Source: Prosapia bicincta (Eukaryota; Arthropoda; Insecta; Hemiptera; Cercopidae). Taken from it: a stretch of 64,000 nt of DNA. The notes beneath the pieces are model-generated. The model was not told the origin of the DNA. It worked only from the letters and a program-made list of their open reading frames with translations, and ran no database searches. The position numbers were made by a program, and so were the translations under genes. Every line of letters starts with the position of its first letter. The first letter of the stretch is position 1. Shown piece after piece: positions 1 through 15,418 of the stretch. The DNA lies in assembly GCA_036971475.1 (NCBI GenBank), contig JBAIZL010000008.1:26969982-27033981 (forward strand). The letters run 5' to 3'.

Positions 1-3000
1 CCCTTTTTAAAACAGTCATATCTCTGTTAATATTCAGCCAAACAAGATGTTTCTTATACGAAACGAAAGACGAAAGTCTATATTTGTATTCAAAGTTTTA
101 AGTTTAAAAATACCATAAACGGCCTTTGAGTAATTGGCCCGAGAAAATGAGTAATTTTCGACTTTTGCGAGATAAGAAGGGGGTACCCTTCAAATTATCC
201 TAAATTTCAATGAAAAATCGGATTTTGAGTTATATACATAGATTGACGCAGCTTCTAACGTATATTGACGTGGTGCCAATAGTTTTTCAAAATTTTGCCT
301 TGTTCTTGAGTTATTGGCATTTTTGTGTAAGTAAATTATAGTTACGATGTACTGACAGGTGCTGCTACAAGCGGATTTCTGTTGAACTATTAAACACACG
401 AATGCTTCAAACAGCACTAAATTAAATAATTACTAGATTTATAGAGCCAATTACTCAAAACCCGTTATATATTCCTTAACATTGAAGACAAAAACGGAAA
501 ATATACATTTTCCTCTTTCATTCAGTATAAAAAAATCTTGATGTGATAACAATTTAAAGAATAATGACGATTTGAAACTACCCTGCATGTCGTTGCTTGC
601 TAATGTATTTCGACTGTTCTTATCGCCCTATCCTAAGACCGTGTAACTCTTAAGCAGTTCTAGATATCGGGAATGACACATAGCCCATATATCAAGATAG
701 TAGGAAAAAAGGCAGAAATAAAGTCCGAAACTTGATCACAATAGTATTTACCATTATTCTAGGAAGATGAGTTCAAACACCTAGATTCATGTTTACAGCA
801 TTACAGGTTTGTTGCTATAATTGCGATTTCATAAAATGAAGGCGCCAATTTCACACAACATTGATATAACTGTTACTTGCATTGGCTCTGTCGATAACCA
901 AATGTTTTCAGAACATGTGAAATATTTCTCCCATCCTAAAGCCTCCGATAGAGAGTCTGTCTATATTTAAGTACGCGATCCTGCACACATGATGTCATCA
1001 TCCCTGTTTCTTTATTCTACCCTACCTCCTACCCTGAAGTAATATGTTTATGCAACTATATCTGCAGACATCTTGACTGTTATTTTGTTTTAATTTACAG
1101 AAAAAATTAATATTGTTTTGATATTGTAAGAAAGAGCTTTTTCAAGTGAAACCTTTTATAGCGACGCCTACATAAACTTATTGGAAGGATATAACAATTT
1201 CTCGTCAGTATATTTTCCGTCAAGTTACGCTATGAATCACATCAAAATGAATTAAATGATAACACATGATTTCATATTTCAGTTAATTTTGTGCTATAAG
1301 TTATAGTGTAAAACAATTGTTTTTAAACACGTAGGTTATGTTACAAATTTTATTGAACATTGTTAAGGAAAAAGGTTATTATTAAATAGTTTTCATCAAC
1401 TAAGTTTCACTGAAAGTAATGGACTACAAAGCTCAAGAGTTTTGATCAGTTAATCAATATATTAAATTATTTTAATTTCGGTATTTACAATACAAATAAC
1501 TCAATATAACGTTAACAATAAGTTGTGTATTTTCATTTCTACAAATAAAAAAATATAGAATTTTTGCTTTCATTTAGTATAGAAAAAAGCTAGTTGTGAT
1601 GAATAATTAAAATATATGATTGTTTTTAAAATGCCTTTTATATTGCTGCTTTAACACGTAGTCTGGATGTGATTTATCACTTTAAAAGCGTAAAACTCTT
1701 AATACATCAGACATATCAGTCTTAAATGTTTGTCATTTGGTTTACTTAGTCATTTTTCATCGTTATAGTTATAGAAAAGTGTTAAAAAAAGAAAGAAATG
1801 CATTTTTTCAAAATACCTATATTTCAAGAAAATTAATTTTTATACACATCTGAAGATAGGAAATCATTATCGAAACAACTTGTGAAAATTTGAATTTGAT
1901 ATCGTAAACGGTTTATGAAGTATACGCGTTTAAAGTGATAAAAATACAGCCTGATTTTACATTTCCAGGTTTGCACGATGCAAGCCCTTTTTAAAACAGT
2001 CATATCTCTGTTAATATTCAGCCAAACAAGATGTTTCTTATACGAAACGAAAGACGAAAGTCTATATTTGTATTCAAAGTTTTAAGTTTAAAAATACCAT
2101 AAACGGCCTTTGAGTAATTGGCCCGAGAAAATGAGTAATTTTCGACTTTTGCGAGATAAGAAGGGGGTACCCTTCAAATTATCCTAAATTTCAATGAAAA
2201 ATCGGATTTTGAGTTATATACATAGATTGACGCAGCTTCTAACGTATATTGACGTGGTGCCAATAGTTTTTCAAAATTTTGCCTTGTTCTTGAGTTATTG
2301 GCATTTTTGTGTAAGTAAATTATAGTTACGATGTACTGACAGGTGCTGCTACAAGCGGATTTCTGTTGAACTATTAAACACACGAATGCTTCAAACAGCA
2401 CTAAATTAAATAATTACTAGATTTATAGAGCCAATTACTCAAAACCCGTTATATATTCCTTAACATTGAAGACAAAAACGGAAAATATACATTTTCCTCT
2501 TTCATTCAGTATAAAAAAATCTTGATGTGATAAAAATTTAAAGAATAATGACGATTTGAAAACTACCCTGCATGTCGTTGCTTGCTAATGTATTTCGACT
2601 GTTCTTATCGCCCTATCCTAAGACCGTGTAACTCTTAAACAGTTCTAGATATCGGGAATGACACATAGCCCATATATCAAGATAGTAGGAAAAAAGGCAG
2701 AAATAAAGTCCGAAACTTGATCACAATAGTATTTACCATTATTCTAGGAAGATGAGTTCAAACACCTAGATTCATGTTTACAGCATTACAGGTTTGTTGC
2801 TATAATTGCGATTTCATAAAATGAAGGCGCCAATTTCACACAACATTGATATAACTGTTACTTGCATTGGCTCTGTAGATAACCAAATGTTTTCAGAACA
2901 TGTGAAATATTTCTCCCATCCTAAAGCCTCCGATAGAGAGTCTGTCTATATTTAAGTACGCGATCCTGCACACATGATGTCATCATCCCTGTTTCTTTAT

Positions 3001-6000
3001 TCTACCCTACCTCCTACCCTGAAGTAATATGTTTATGCAACTATATCTGCAGACATCTTGACTGTTATTTTGTTTTAATTTACAGAAAAAATTAATATTG
3101 TTTTGATATTGTAAGAAAGAGCTTTTTCAAGTGAAACCTTTTATAGCGACGCCTACATAAACTTATTGGAAGGATATAACAATTTCTCGTCAGTATATTT
3201 TCCGTCAAGTTACGCTATGAATCACATCAAAATGAATTAAATGATAACACATGATTTCATATTTCAGTTAATTTTGTGCTATAAGTTATAGTGTAAAACA
3301 ATTGTTTTTAAACACGTAGGTTATGTTACAAATTTTATTGAACATTGTTAAGGAAAAAGGTTATTATTAAATAGTTTTCATCAACTAAGTTTCACTGAAA
3401 GTAATGGACTACAAAGCTCAAGAGTTTTGATCAGTTAATCAATATATTAAATTATTTTAATTTCGGTATTTACAATACAAATAACTCAATATAACGTTAA
3501 CAATAAGTTGTGTATTTTCATTTCTACAAATAAAAAAATATAGAATTTTTGCTTTCATTTAGTATAGAAAAAAGCTAGTTGTGATGAATAATTAAAATAT
3601 ATGATTGTTTTTAAAATGCCTTTTATATTGCTGCTTTAACACGTAGTCTGGATGTGATTTATCACTTTAAAAGCGTAAAACTCTTAATACATCAGACATA
3701 TCAGTCTTAAATGTTTGTCATTTGGTTTACTTAGTCATTTTTCATCGTTATAGTTATAGAAAAGTGTTAAAAAAAGAAAGAAATGCATTTTTTCAAAATA
3801 CCTATATTTCAAGAAAATTAATTTTTATACACATCTGAAGATAGGAAATCATTATCGAAACAACTTGTGAAAATTTGAATTTGATATCGTAAACGGATTA
3901 TGAAGTATACGCGTTTAAAGTGATAAAAATACAGCCTGATTTTACATTTCCAGGTTTGCACGATGCAAGCCCTTTTTAAAACAGTCATATCTCTGTTAAT
4001 ATTCAGCCAAACAAGATGTTTCTTATACGAAACGAAAGACGAAAGTCTATATTTGTATTCAAAGTTTTAAGTTTAAAAATACCATAAACGGCCTTTGAGT
4101 AATTGGCCCGAGAAAATGAGTAATTTTCGACTTTTGCGAGATAAGAAGGGGGTACCCTTCAAATTATCCTAAATTTCAATGAAAAATCGGATTTTGAGTT
4201 ATATACATAGATTGACGCAGCTTCTAACGTATATTGACGTGGTGCCAATAGTTTTTCAAAATTTTGCCTTGTTCTTGAGTTATTGGCATTTTTGTGTAAG
4301 TAAATTATAGTTACGATGTACTGACAGGTGCTGCTACAAGCGGATTTCTGTTGAACTATTAAACACACGAATGCTTCAAACAGCACTAAATTAAATAATT
4401 ACTAGATTTATAGAGCCAATTACTCAAAACCCGTTATATATTCCTTAACATTGAAGACAAAAACGGAAAATATACATTTTCCTCTTTCATTCAGTATAAA
4501 AAAATCTTGATGTGATAACAATTTAAAGAATAATGACGATTTGAAACTACCCTGCATGTCGTTGCTTGCTAATGTATTTCGACTGTTCTTATCGCCCTAT
4601 CCTAAGACCGTGTAACTCTTAAGCAGTTCTAGATATCGGGAATGACACATAGCCCATATATCAAGATAGTAGGAAAAAAGGCAGAAATAAAGTCCGAAAC
4701 TTGATCACAATAGTATTTACCATTATTCTAGGAAGATGAGTTCAAACACCTAGATTCATGTTTACAGCATTACAGGTTTGTTGCTATAATTGCGATTTCA
4801 TAAAATGAAGGCGCCAATTTCACACAACATTGATATAACTGTTACTTGCATTGGCTCTGTCGATAACCAAATGTTTTCAGAACATGTGAAATATTTCTCC
4901 CATCCTAAAGCCTCCGATAGAGAGTCTGTCTATATTTAAGTACGCGATCCTGCACACATGATGTCATCATCCCTGTTTCTTTATTCTACCCTACCTCCTA
5001 CCCTGAAGTAATATGTTTATGCAACTATATCTGCAGACATCTTGACTGTTATTTTGTTTTAATTTACAGAAAAAATTAATATTGTTTTGATATTGTAAGA
5101 AAGAGCTTTTTCAAGTGAAACCTTTTATAGCGACGCCTACATAAACTTATTGGAAGGATATAACAATTTCTCGTCAGTATATTTTCCGTCAAGTTACGCT
5201 ATGAATCACATCAAAATGAATTAAATGATAACACATGATTTCATATTTCAGTTAATTTTGTGCTATAAGTTATAGTGTAAAACAATTGTTTTTAAACACG
5301 TAGGTTATGTTACAAATTTTATTGAACATTGTTAAGGAAAAAGGTTATTATTAAATAGTTTTCATCAACTAAGTTTCACTGAAAGTAATGGACTACAAAA
5401 CTCAAGAGTTTTGATCAGTTAATCAATATATTAAATTATTTTAATTTCGGTATTTACAATACAAATAACTCAATATAACGTTAACAATAAGTTGTGTATT
5501 TTCATTTCTACAAATAAAAAAATATAGAATTTTTGCTTTCATTTAGTATAGAAAAAAGCTAGTTGTGATGAATAATTAAAATATATGATTGTTTTTAAAA
5601 TGCCTTTTATATTGCTGCTTTAACATGTAGTCTGGATGTGATTTATCACTTTAAAAGCGTAAAACTCTTAATACATCAGACATATCAGTCTTAAATGTTT
5701 GTCATTTGGTTTACTTAGTCATTTTTCATCGTTATAGTTATAGAAAAGTGTTAAAAAAAGAAAAAAATGCATTTTTTCAAAATACCTATATTTCAAGAAA
5801 ATTAATTTTTATATACATCTGAAGATAGGAAATCATTATCGAAACAACTTGTGAAAATTTGAATTTGATATCTTAAACGGTTTATGAAGTATACGCGTTT
5901 AAAGTGATAAAAATACAGCCTGATTTTACATTTCCAGGTTTGCACGATGCAAGCCCTTTTTAAAACAGTCATATCTCTGTTAATATTCAGCCAAACAAGA

Positions 6001-9000
6001 TGTTTCTTATACGAAACGAAAGACGAAAGTCTATATTTGTATTCAAAGTTTTAAGTTTAAAAATACCATAAACGGCCTTTGAGTAATTGGCCCGAGAAAA
6101 TGAGTAATTTTCGACTTTTGCGAGATAAGAAGGGGGTACCCTTCAAATTATCCTAAATTTCAATGAAAAATCGGATTTTGAGTTATATACATAGATTGAC
6201 GCAGCTTCTAACGTATATTGACGTGGTGCCAATAGTTTTTCAAAATTTTGCCTTGTTCTTGAGTTATTGGCATTTTTGTGTATGTAAATTATAGTTACGA
6301 TGTACTGACAGGTGCTGCTACAAGCGGATTTCTGTTGAACTATTAAACACACGAATGCTTCAAACAGCACTAAATTAAATAATTACTAGATTTATAGAGC
6401 CAATTACTCAAAACCCGTTATATATTCCTTAACATTGAAGACAAAAACGGAAAATATACATTTTCCTCTTTCATTCAGTATAAAAAAATCTTGATGTGAT
6501 AAAAATTTAAAGAATAATGACGATTTGAAAACTACCCTGCATGTCGTTGCTTGCTAATGTATTTCGACTGTTCTTATCGCCCTATCCTAAGACCGTGTAA
6601 CTCTTAAACAGTTCTAGATATCGGGAATGACACATAGCCCATATATCAAGATAGTAGGAAAAAAGGCAGAAATAAAGTCCGAAACTTGATCACAATAGTA
6701 TTTACCATTATTCTAGGAAGATGAGTTCAAACACCTAGATTCATGTTTACAGCATTACAGGTTTGTTGCTATAATTGCGATACATAAAATGAAGGCGCCA
6801 ATTTCACACAACATTGATATAACTGTTACTTGCATTGGCTCTGTCGATAAAAAAATGTTTTCAGAACATGTGAAATATTTCTCCCATCCTAAAGCCTCCG
6901 ATAGAGAGTCTGTCTATATTTAAGTACGCGATCCTGCACACATGATGTCATCATCCCTGTTTCTTTATTCTACCCTACCTCCTACCCTGAAGTAATATGT
7001 TTATGCAACTATATCTGCAGACATCTTGACTGTTATTTTGTTTTAATTTACAGAAAAAATTAATATTGTTTTGATATTGTAAGAAAGAGCTTTTTCAAGT
7101 GAAACCTTTTATAGCGACGCCTACATAAACTTATTGGAAGGATATAACAATTTCTCGTCAGTATATTTTCCGTCAAGTTACGCTATGAATCACATCAAAA
7201 TGAATTAAATGATAACACATGATTTCATATTTCAGTTAATTTTGTGCTATAAGTTATAGTGTAAAACAATTGTTTTTAAACACGTAGGTTATGTTACAAA
7301 TTTTATTGAACATTGTTAAGGAAAAAGGTTATTATTAAATAGTTTTCATCAACTAAGTTTCACTGAAAGTAATGGACTACAAAGCTCAAGAGTTTTGATC
7401 AGTTAATCAATATATTAAATTATTTTAATTTCGGTATTTACAATACAAATAACTCAATATAACGTTAACAATAAGTTGTGTATTTTCATTTCTACAAATA
7501 AAAAAATATAGAATTTTTGCTTTCATTTAGTATAGAAAAAAGCTAGTTGTGATGAATAATTAAAATATATGATTGTTTTTAAAATGCCTTTTATATTGCT
7601 GCTTTAACATGTAGTCTGGATGTGATTTATCACTTTAAAAGCGTAAAACTCTTAATACATCAGACATATCAGTCTTAAATGTTTGTCATTTGGTTTACTT
7701 AGTCATTTTTCATCGTTATAGTTATAGAAAAGTGTTAAAAAAAGAAAAAAATGCATTTTTTCAAAATACCTATATTTCAAGAAAATTAATTTTTATATAC
7801 ATCTGAAGATAGGAAATCATTATCGAAACAACTTGTGAAAATTTGAATTTGATATCTTAAACGGTTTATGAAGTATACGCGTTTAAAGTGATAAAAATAC
7901 AGCCTGATTTTACATTTCCAGGTTTGCACGATGCAAGCCCTTTTTAAAACAGTCATATCTCTGTTAATATTCAGCCAAACAAGATGTTTCTTATACGAAA
8001 CGAAAGACGAAAGTCTATATTTGTATTCAAAGTTTTAAGTTTAAAAATACCATAAACGGCCTTTGAGTAATTGGCCCGAGAAAATGAGTAATTTTCGACT
8101 TTTGCGAGATAAGAAGGGGGTACCCTTCAAATTATCCTAAATTTCAATGAAAAATCGGATTTTGAGTTATATACATAGATTGACGCAGCTTCTAACGTAT
8201 ATTGACGTGGTGCCAATAGTTTTTCAAAATTTTGCCTTGTTCTTGAGTTATTGGCATTTTTGTGTAAGTAAATTATAGTTACGATGTACTGACAGGTGCT
8301 GCTACAAGCGGATTTCTGTTGAACTATTAAACACACGAATGCTTCAAACAGCACTAAATTAAATAATTACTAGATTTATAGAGCCAATTACTCAAAACCC
8401 GTTATATATTCCTTAACATTGAAGACAAAAACGGAAAATATACATTTTCCTCTTTCATTCAGTATAAAAAAATCTTGATGTGATAAAAATTTAAAGAATA
8501 ATGACGATTTGAAAACTACCCTGCATGTCGTTGCTTGCTAATGTATTTCGACTGTTCTTATCGCCCTATCCTAAGACCGTGTAACTCTTAAGCAGTTCTA
8601 GATATCGGGAATGACACATAGCCCATATATCAAGATAGTAGGAAAAAAGGCAGAAATAAAGTCCGAAACTTGATCACAATAGTATTTACCATTATTCTAG
8701 GAAGATGAGTTCAAACACCTAGATTCATGTTTACAGCATTACAGGTTTGTTGCTATAATTGCGATTTCATAAAATGAAGGCGCCAATTTCACACAACATT
8801 GATATAACTGTTACTTGCATTGGCTCTGTCGATAACCAAATGTTTTCAGAACATGTGAAATATTTCTCCCATCCTAAAGCCTCCGATAGAGAGTCTGTCT
8901 ATATTTAAGTACGCGATCCTGCACACATGATGTCATCATCCCTGTTTCTTTATTCTACCCTACCTCCTACCCTGAAGTAATATGTTTATGCAACTATATC

Positions 9001-12000
9001 TGCAGACATCTTGACTGTTATTTTGTTTTAATTTACAGAAAAAATTAATATTGTTTTGATATTGTAAGAAAGAGCTTTTTCAAGTGAAACCTTTTATAGC
9101 GACGCCTACATAAACTTATTGGAAGGATATAACAATTTCTCGTCAGTATATTTTCCGTCAAGTTACGCTATGAATCACATCAAAATGAATTAAATGATAA
9201 CACATGATTTCATATTTCAGTTAATTTTGTGCTATAAGTTATAGTGTAAAACAATTGTTTTTAAACACGTAGGTTATGTTACAAATTTTATTGAACATTG
9301 TTAAGGAAAAAGGTTATTATTAAATAGTTTTCATCAACTAAGTTTCACTGAAAGTAATGGACTACAAAGCTCAAGAGTTTTGATCAGTTAATCAATATAT
9401 TAAATTATTTTAATTTCGGTATTTACAATACAAATAACTCAATATAACGTTAACAATAAGTTGTGTATTTTCATTTCTACAAATAAAAAAATATAGAATT
9501 TTTGCTTTCATTTAGTATAGAAAAAAGCTAGTTGTGATGAATAATTAAAATATATGATTGTTTTTAAAATGCCTTTTATATTGCTGCTTTAACATGTAGT
9601 CTGGATGTGATTTATCACTTTAAAAGCGTAAAACTCTTAATACATCAGACATATCAGTCTTAAATGTTTGTCATTTGGTTTACTTAGTCATTTTTCATCG
9701 TTATAGTTATAGAAAAGTGTTAAAAAAAGAAAAAAATGCATTTTTTCAAAATACCTATATTTCAAGAAAATTAATTTTTATATACATCTGAAGATAGGAA
9801 ATCATTATCGAAACAACTTGTGAAAATTTGAATTTGATATCTTAAACGGTTTATGAAGTATACGCGTTTAAAGTGATAAAAATACAGCCTGATTTTACAT
9901 TTCCAGGTTTGCACGATGCAAGCCCTTTTTAAAACAGTCATATCTCTGTTAATATTCAGCCAAACAAGATGTTTCTTATACGAAACGAAAGACGAAAGTC
10001 TATATTTGTATTCAAAGTTTTAAGTTTAAAAATACCATAAACGGCCTTTGAGTAATTGGCCCGAGAAAATGAGTAATTTTCGACTTTTGCGAGATAAGAA
10101 GGGGGTACCCTTCAAATTATCCTAAATTTCAATGAAAAATCGGATTTTGAGTTATATACATAGATTGACGCAGCTTCTAACGTATATTGACGTGGTGCCA
10201 ATAGTTTTTCAAAATTTTGCCTTGTTCTTGAGTTATTGGCATTTTTGTGTAAGTAAATTATAGTTACGATGTACTGACAGGTCCTGCTACAAGCGGATTT
10301 CTGTTGAACTATTAAACACACGAATGCTTCAAACAGCACTAAATTAAATAATTACTAGATTTATAGAGCCAATTACTCAAAACCCGTTATATATTCCTTA
10401 ACATTGAAGACAAAAACGGAAAATATACATTTTCCTCTTTCATTCAGTATAAAAAAATCTTGATGTGATAAAAATTTAAAGAATAATGACGATTTGAAAA
10501 CTACCCTGCATGTCGTTGCTTGCTAATGTATTTCGACTGTTCTTATCGCCCTATCCTAAGACCGTGTAACTCTTAAGCAGTTCTAGATATCGGGAATGAC
10601 ACATAGCCCATATATCAAGATAGTAGGAAAAAAGGCAGAAATAAAGTCCGAAACTTGATCACAATAGTATTTACCATTATTCTAGGAAGATGAGTTCAAA
10701 CACCTAGATTCATGTTTACAGCATTACAGGTTTGTTGCTATAATTGCGATTTCATAAAATGAAGGCGCCAATTTCACACAACATTGATATAACTGTTACT
10801 TGCATTGGCTCTGTCGATAACCAAATGTTTTCAGAACATGTGAAATATTTCTCCCATCCTAAAGCCTCCGATAGAGAGTCTGTCTATATTTAAGTACGCG
10901 ATCCTGCACACATGATGTCATCATCCCTGTTTCTTTATTCTACCCTACCTCCTATCCTGAAGTAATATGTTTATGCAACTATATCTGCAGACATCTTGAC
11001 TGTTATTTTGTTTTAATTTACAGAAAAAATTAATATTGTTTTGATATTGTAAGAAAGAGCTTTTTCAAGTGAAACCTTTTATAGCGACGCCTACATAAAC
11101 TTATTGGAAGGATATAACAATTTCTCGTCAGTATATTTTCCGTCAAGTTACGCTATGAATCACATCAAAATGAATTAAATGATAACACATGATTTCATAT
11201 TTCAGTTAATTTTGTGCTATAAGTTATAGTGTAAAACAATTGTTTTTAAACACGTAGGTTATGTTACAAATTTTATTGAACATTGTTAAGGAAAAAGGTT
11301 ATTATTAAATAGTTTTCATCAACTAAGATTCACTGAAAGTAATGGACTACAAAGCTCAAGAGTTTTGATCAGTTAATCAATATATTAAATTATTTTAATT
11401 TCGGTATTTACAATACAAATAACTCAATATAACGTTAACAATAAGTTGTGTATTTTCATTTCTACAAATAAAAAAATATAGAATTTTTGCTTTCATTTAG
11501 TATAGAAAAAAGCTAGTTGTGATGAATAATTAAAATATATGATTGTTTTTAAAATGCCTTTTATATTGCTGCTTTAACACGTAGTCTGGATGTGATTTAT
11601 CACTTTAAAAGCGTAAAACTCTTAATACATCAGACATATCAGTCTTAAATGTTTGTCATTTGGTTTACTTAGTCATTTTTCGTCGTTATAGTTATAGAAA
11701 AGTGTTAAAAAAAGAAAAAAATGCATTGTTTCAAAATACCTATATTTCAAGAAAATTAATTTTTATATACATCTGAAGATAGGAAATCATTATCGAAACA
11801 ACTTGTGAAAATTTGAATTTGATATCTTAAACGGTTTATGAAGTATACGCGTTTAAAGTGATAAAAATACAGCCTGATTTTACATTTCCAGGTTTGCACG
11901 ATGCAAGCCCTTTTTAAAACAGTCATATCTCTGTTAATATTCAGCCAAACAAGATGTTTCTTATACGAAACGAAAGACGAAAGTCTATATTTGTATTCAA

Positions 12001-15000
12001 AGTTTTAAGTTTAAAAATACCATAAACGGCCTTTGAGTAATTGGCCCGAGAAAATGAGTAATTTTCGACTTTTGCGAGATAAGAAGGGGGTACCCTTCAA
12101 ATTATCCTAAATTTCAATGAAAAATCGGATTTTGAGTTATATACATAGATTGACGCAGCTTCTAACGTATATTGACGTGGTGCCAATAGTTTTTCAAAAT
12201 TTTGCCTTGTTCTTGAGTTATTGGCATTTTTGTGTAAGTAAATTATAGTTACGATGTACTGACAGGTGCTGCTACAAGCGGATTTCTGTTGAACTATTAA
12301 ACACACGAATGCTTCAAACAGCACTAAATTAAATAATTACTAGATTTATAGAGCCAATTACTCAAAACCCGTTATATATTCCTTAACATTGAAGACAAAA
12401 ACGGAAAATATACATTTTCCTCTTTCATTCAGTATAAAAAAATCTTGATGTGATAAAAATTTAAAGAATAATGACGATTTGAAAACTACCCTGCATGTCG
12501 TTGCTTGCTAATGTATTTCGACTGTTCTTATCGCCCTATCCTAAGACCGTGTAACTCTTAAACAGTTCTAGATATCGGGAATGACACATAGCCCATATAT
12601 CAAGATAGTAGGAAAAAAGGCAGAAATAAAGTCCGAAACTTGATCACAATAGTATTTACCATTATTCTAGGAAGATGAGTTCAAACACCTAGATTCATGT
12701 TTACAGCATTACAGGTTTGTTGCTATAATTGCGATTTCATAAAATGAAGGCGCCAATTTCACACAACATTGATATAACTGTTACTTGCATTGGCTCTGTC
12801 GATAACCAAATGTTTTCAGAACATGTGAAATATTTCTCCCATCCTAAAGCCTCCGATAGAGAGTCTGTCTATATTTAAGTACGCGATCCTGCACACATGA
12901 TGTCATCATCCCTGTTTCTTTATTCTACCCTACCTCCTATCCTGAAGTAATATGTTTATGCAACTATATCTGCAGACATCTTGACTGTTATTTTGTTTTA
13001 ATTTACAGAAAAAATTAATATTGTTTTGATATTGTAAGAAAGAGCTTTTTCAAGTGAAACCTTTTATAGCGACGCCTACATAAACTTATTGGAAGGATAT
13101 AACAATTTCTCGTCAGTATATTTTCCGTCAAGTTACGCTATGAATCACATCAAAATGAATTAAATGATAACACATGATTTCATATTTCAGTTAATTTTGT
13201 GCTATAAGTTATAGTGTAAAACAATTGTTTTTAAACACGTAGGTTATGTTACAAATTTTATTGAACATTGTTAAGGAAAAAGGTTATTATTAAATAGTTT
13301 TCATCAACTAAGTTTCACTGAAAGTAATGGACTACAAAGCTCAAGAGTTTTGATCAGTTAATCAATATATTAAATTATTTTAATTTCGGTATTTACAATA
13401 CAAATAACTCAATATAACGTTAACAATAAGTTGTGTATTTTCATTTCTACAAATAAAAAAATATAGAATTTTTGCTTTCATTTAGTATAGAAAAAAGCTA
13501 GTTGTGATGAATAATTAAAATATATGATTGTTTTTAAAATGCCTTTTATATTGCTGCTTTAACACGTAGTCTGGATGTGATTTATCACTTTAAAAGCGTA
13601 AAACTCTTAATACATCAGACATATCAGTCTTAAATGTTTGTCATTTGGTTTACTTAGTCATTTTTCATCGTTATAGTTATAGAAAAGTGTTAAAAAAAGA
13701 AAAAAATGCATTTTTTCAAAATACCTATATTTCAAGAAAATTAATTTTTATATACATCTGAAGATAGGAAATCATTATCGAAACAACTTGTGAAAATTTG
13801 AATTTGATATCTTAAACGGTTTATGAAGTATACGCGTTTAAAGTGATAAAAATACAGCCTGATTTTACATTTCCAGGTTTGCACGATGCAAGCCCTTTTT
13901 AAAACAGTCATATCTCTGTTAATATTCAGCCAAACAAGATGTTTCTTATACGAAACGAAAGACGAAAGTCTATATTTGTATTCAAAGTTTTAAGTTTAAA
14001 AATACCATAAACGGCCTTTGAGTAATTGGCCCGAGAAAATGAGTAATTTTCGACTTTTGCGAGATAAGAAGGGGGTACCCTTCAAATTATCCTAAATTTC
14101 AATGAAAAATCGGATTTTGAGTTATATACATAGATTGACGCAGCTTCTAACGTATATTGACGTGGTGCCAATAGTTTTTCAAAATTTTGCCTTGTTCTTG
14201 AGTTATTGGCATTTTTGTGTAAGTAAATTATAGTTACGATGTACTGACAGGTGCTGCTACAAGCGGATTTCTGTTGAACTATTAAACACACGAATGCTTC
14301 AAACAGCACTAAATTAAATAATTACTAGATTTATAGAGCCAATTACTCAAAACCCGTTATATATTCCTTAACATTGAAGACAAAAACGGAAAATATACAT
14401 TTTCCTCTTTCATTCAGTATAAAAAAATCTTGATGTGATAAAAATTTAAAGAATAATGACGATTTGAAAACTACCCTGCATGTCGTTGCTTGCTAATGTA
14501 TTTCGACTGTTCTTATCGCCCTATCCTAAGACCGTGTAACTCTTAAACAGTTCTAGATATCGGGAATGACACATAGCCCATATATCAAGATAGTAGGAAA
14601 AAAGGCAGAAATAAAGTCCGAAACTTGATCACAATAGTATTTACCATTATTCTAGGAAGATGAGTTCAAACACCTAGATTCATGTTTACAGCATTACAGG
14701 TTTGTTGCTATAATTGCGATTTCATAAAATGAAGGCGCCAATTTCACACAACATTGATATAACTGTTACTTGCATTGGCTCTGTCGATAACCAAATGTTT
14801 TCAGAACATGTGAAATATTTCTCCCATCCTAAAGCCTCCGATAGAGAGTCTGTCTATATTTAAGTACGCGATCCTGCACACATGATGTCATCATCCCTGT
14901 TTCTTTATTCTACCCTACCTCCTACCCTGAAGTAATATGTTTATGCAACTATATCTGCAGACATCTTGACTGTTATTTTGTTTTAATTTACAGAAAAAAT

Positions 15001-15418
15001 TAATATTGTTTTGATATTGTAAGAAAGAGCTTTTTCAAGTGAAACCTTTTATAGCGACGCCTACATAAACTTATTGGAAGGATATAACAATTTCTCGTCA
15101 GTATATTTTCCGTCAAGTTACGCTATGAATCACATCAAAATGAATTAAATGATAACACATGATTTCATATTTCAGTTAATTTTGTGCTATAAGTTATAGT
15201 GTAAAACAATTGTTTTTAAGCACGTAGGTTATGTTACAAATTTTATTGAACATTGTTAAGGAAAAAGGTTATTATTAAATAGTTTTCATCAACTAAGTTT
15301 CACCGAAAGTAATGGACTACAAAGCTCAAGAGTTTTGATCAGTTAATCAATATATTAAATTATTTTAATTTCGGTATATACAATACAAATAACTCAATAT
15401 AACGTTACAATAAGTTAT
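1..15418. repeat. Tandem satellite array, 1984/1985-bp monomer, about 7.8 copies
   Basis: Monomers begin (arbitrary phase, CCCTTTTTAAAAC) at 1, 1985, 3970, 5954, 7938, 9923, 11908 and 13893; the last is cut after about 1.53 kb. Copies differ by only a handful of substitutions and 1-bp indels. The 1984/1985 alternation comes from single-base differences such as GAAACTACC versus GAAAACTACC. Each unit carries a short palindrome at its phase point (TTGCA-CGA-TGCAA, about 1972-1984 in the first), a 14-bp inverted pair (125-138 with 446-459) and an 18-bp pair with two mismatches (1675-1692 with 1923-1940). No convincing gene lies in the unit. It is a homogenised satellite; whether it is centromeric, subtelomeric or interstitial cannot be told. 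The array continues left of the window. Confidence 0.97.

Noticed and set aside
190..417. 75-codon minus-strand open frame present in all eight satellite units
   Set aside because: It is kept only because the whole monomer is homogenised; changes inside it are no rarer than outside, and it has no family pattern or splice context.
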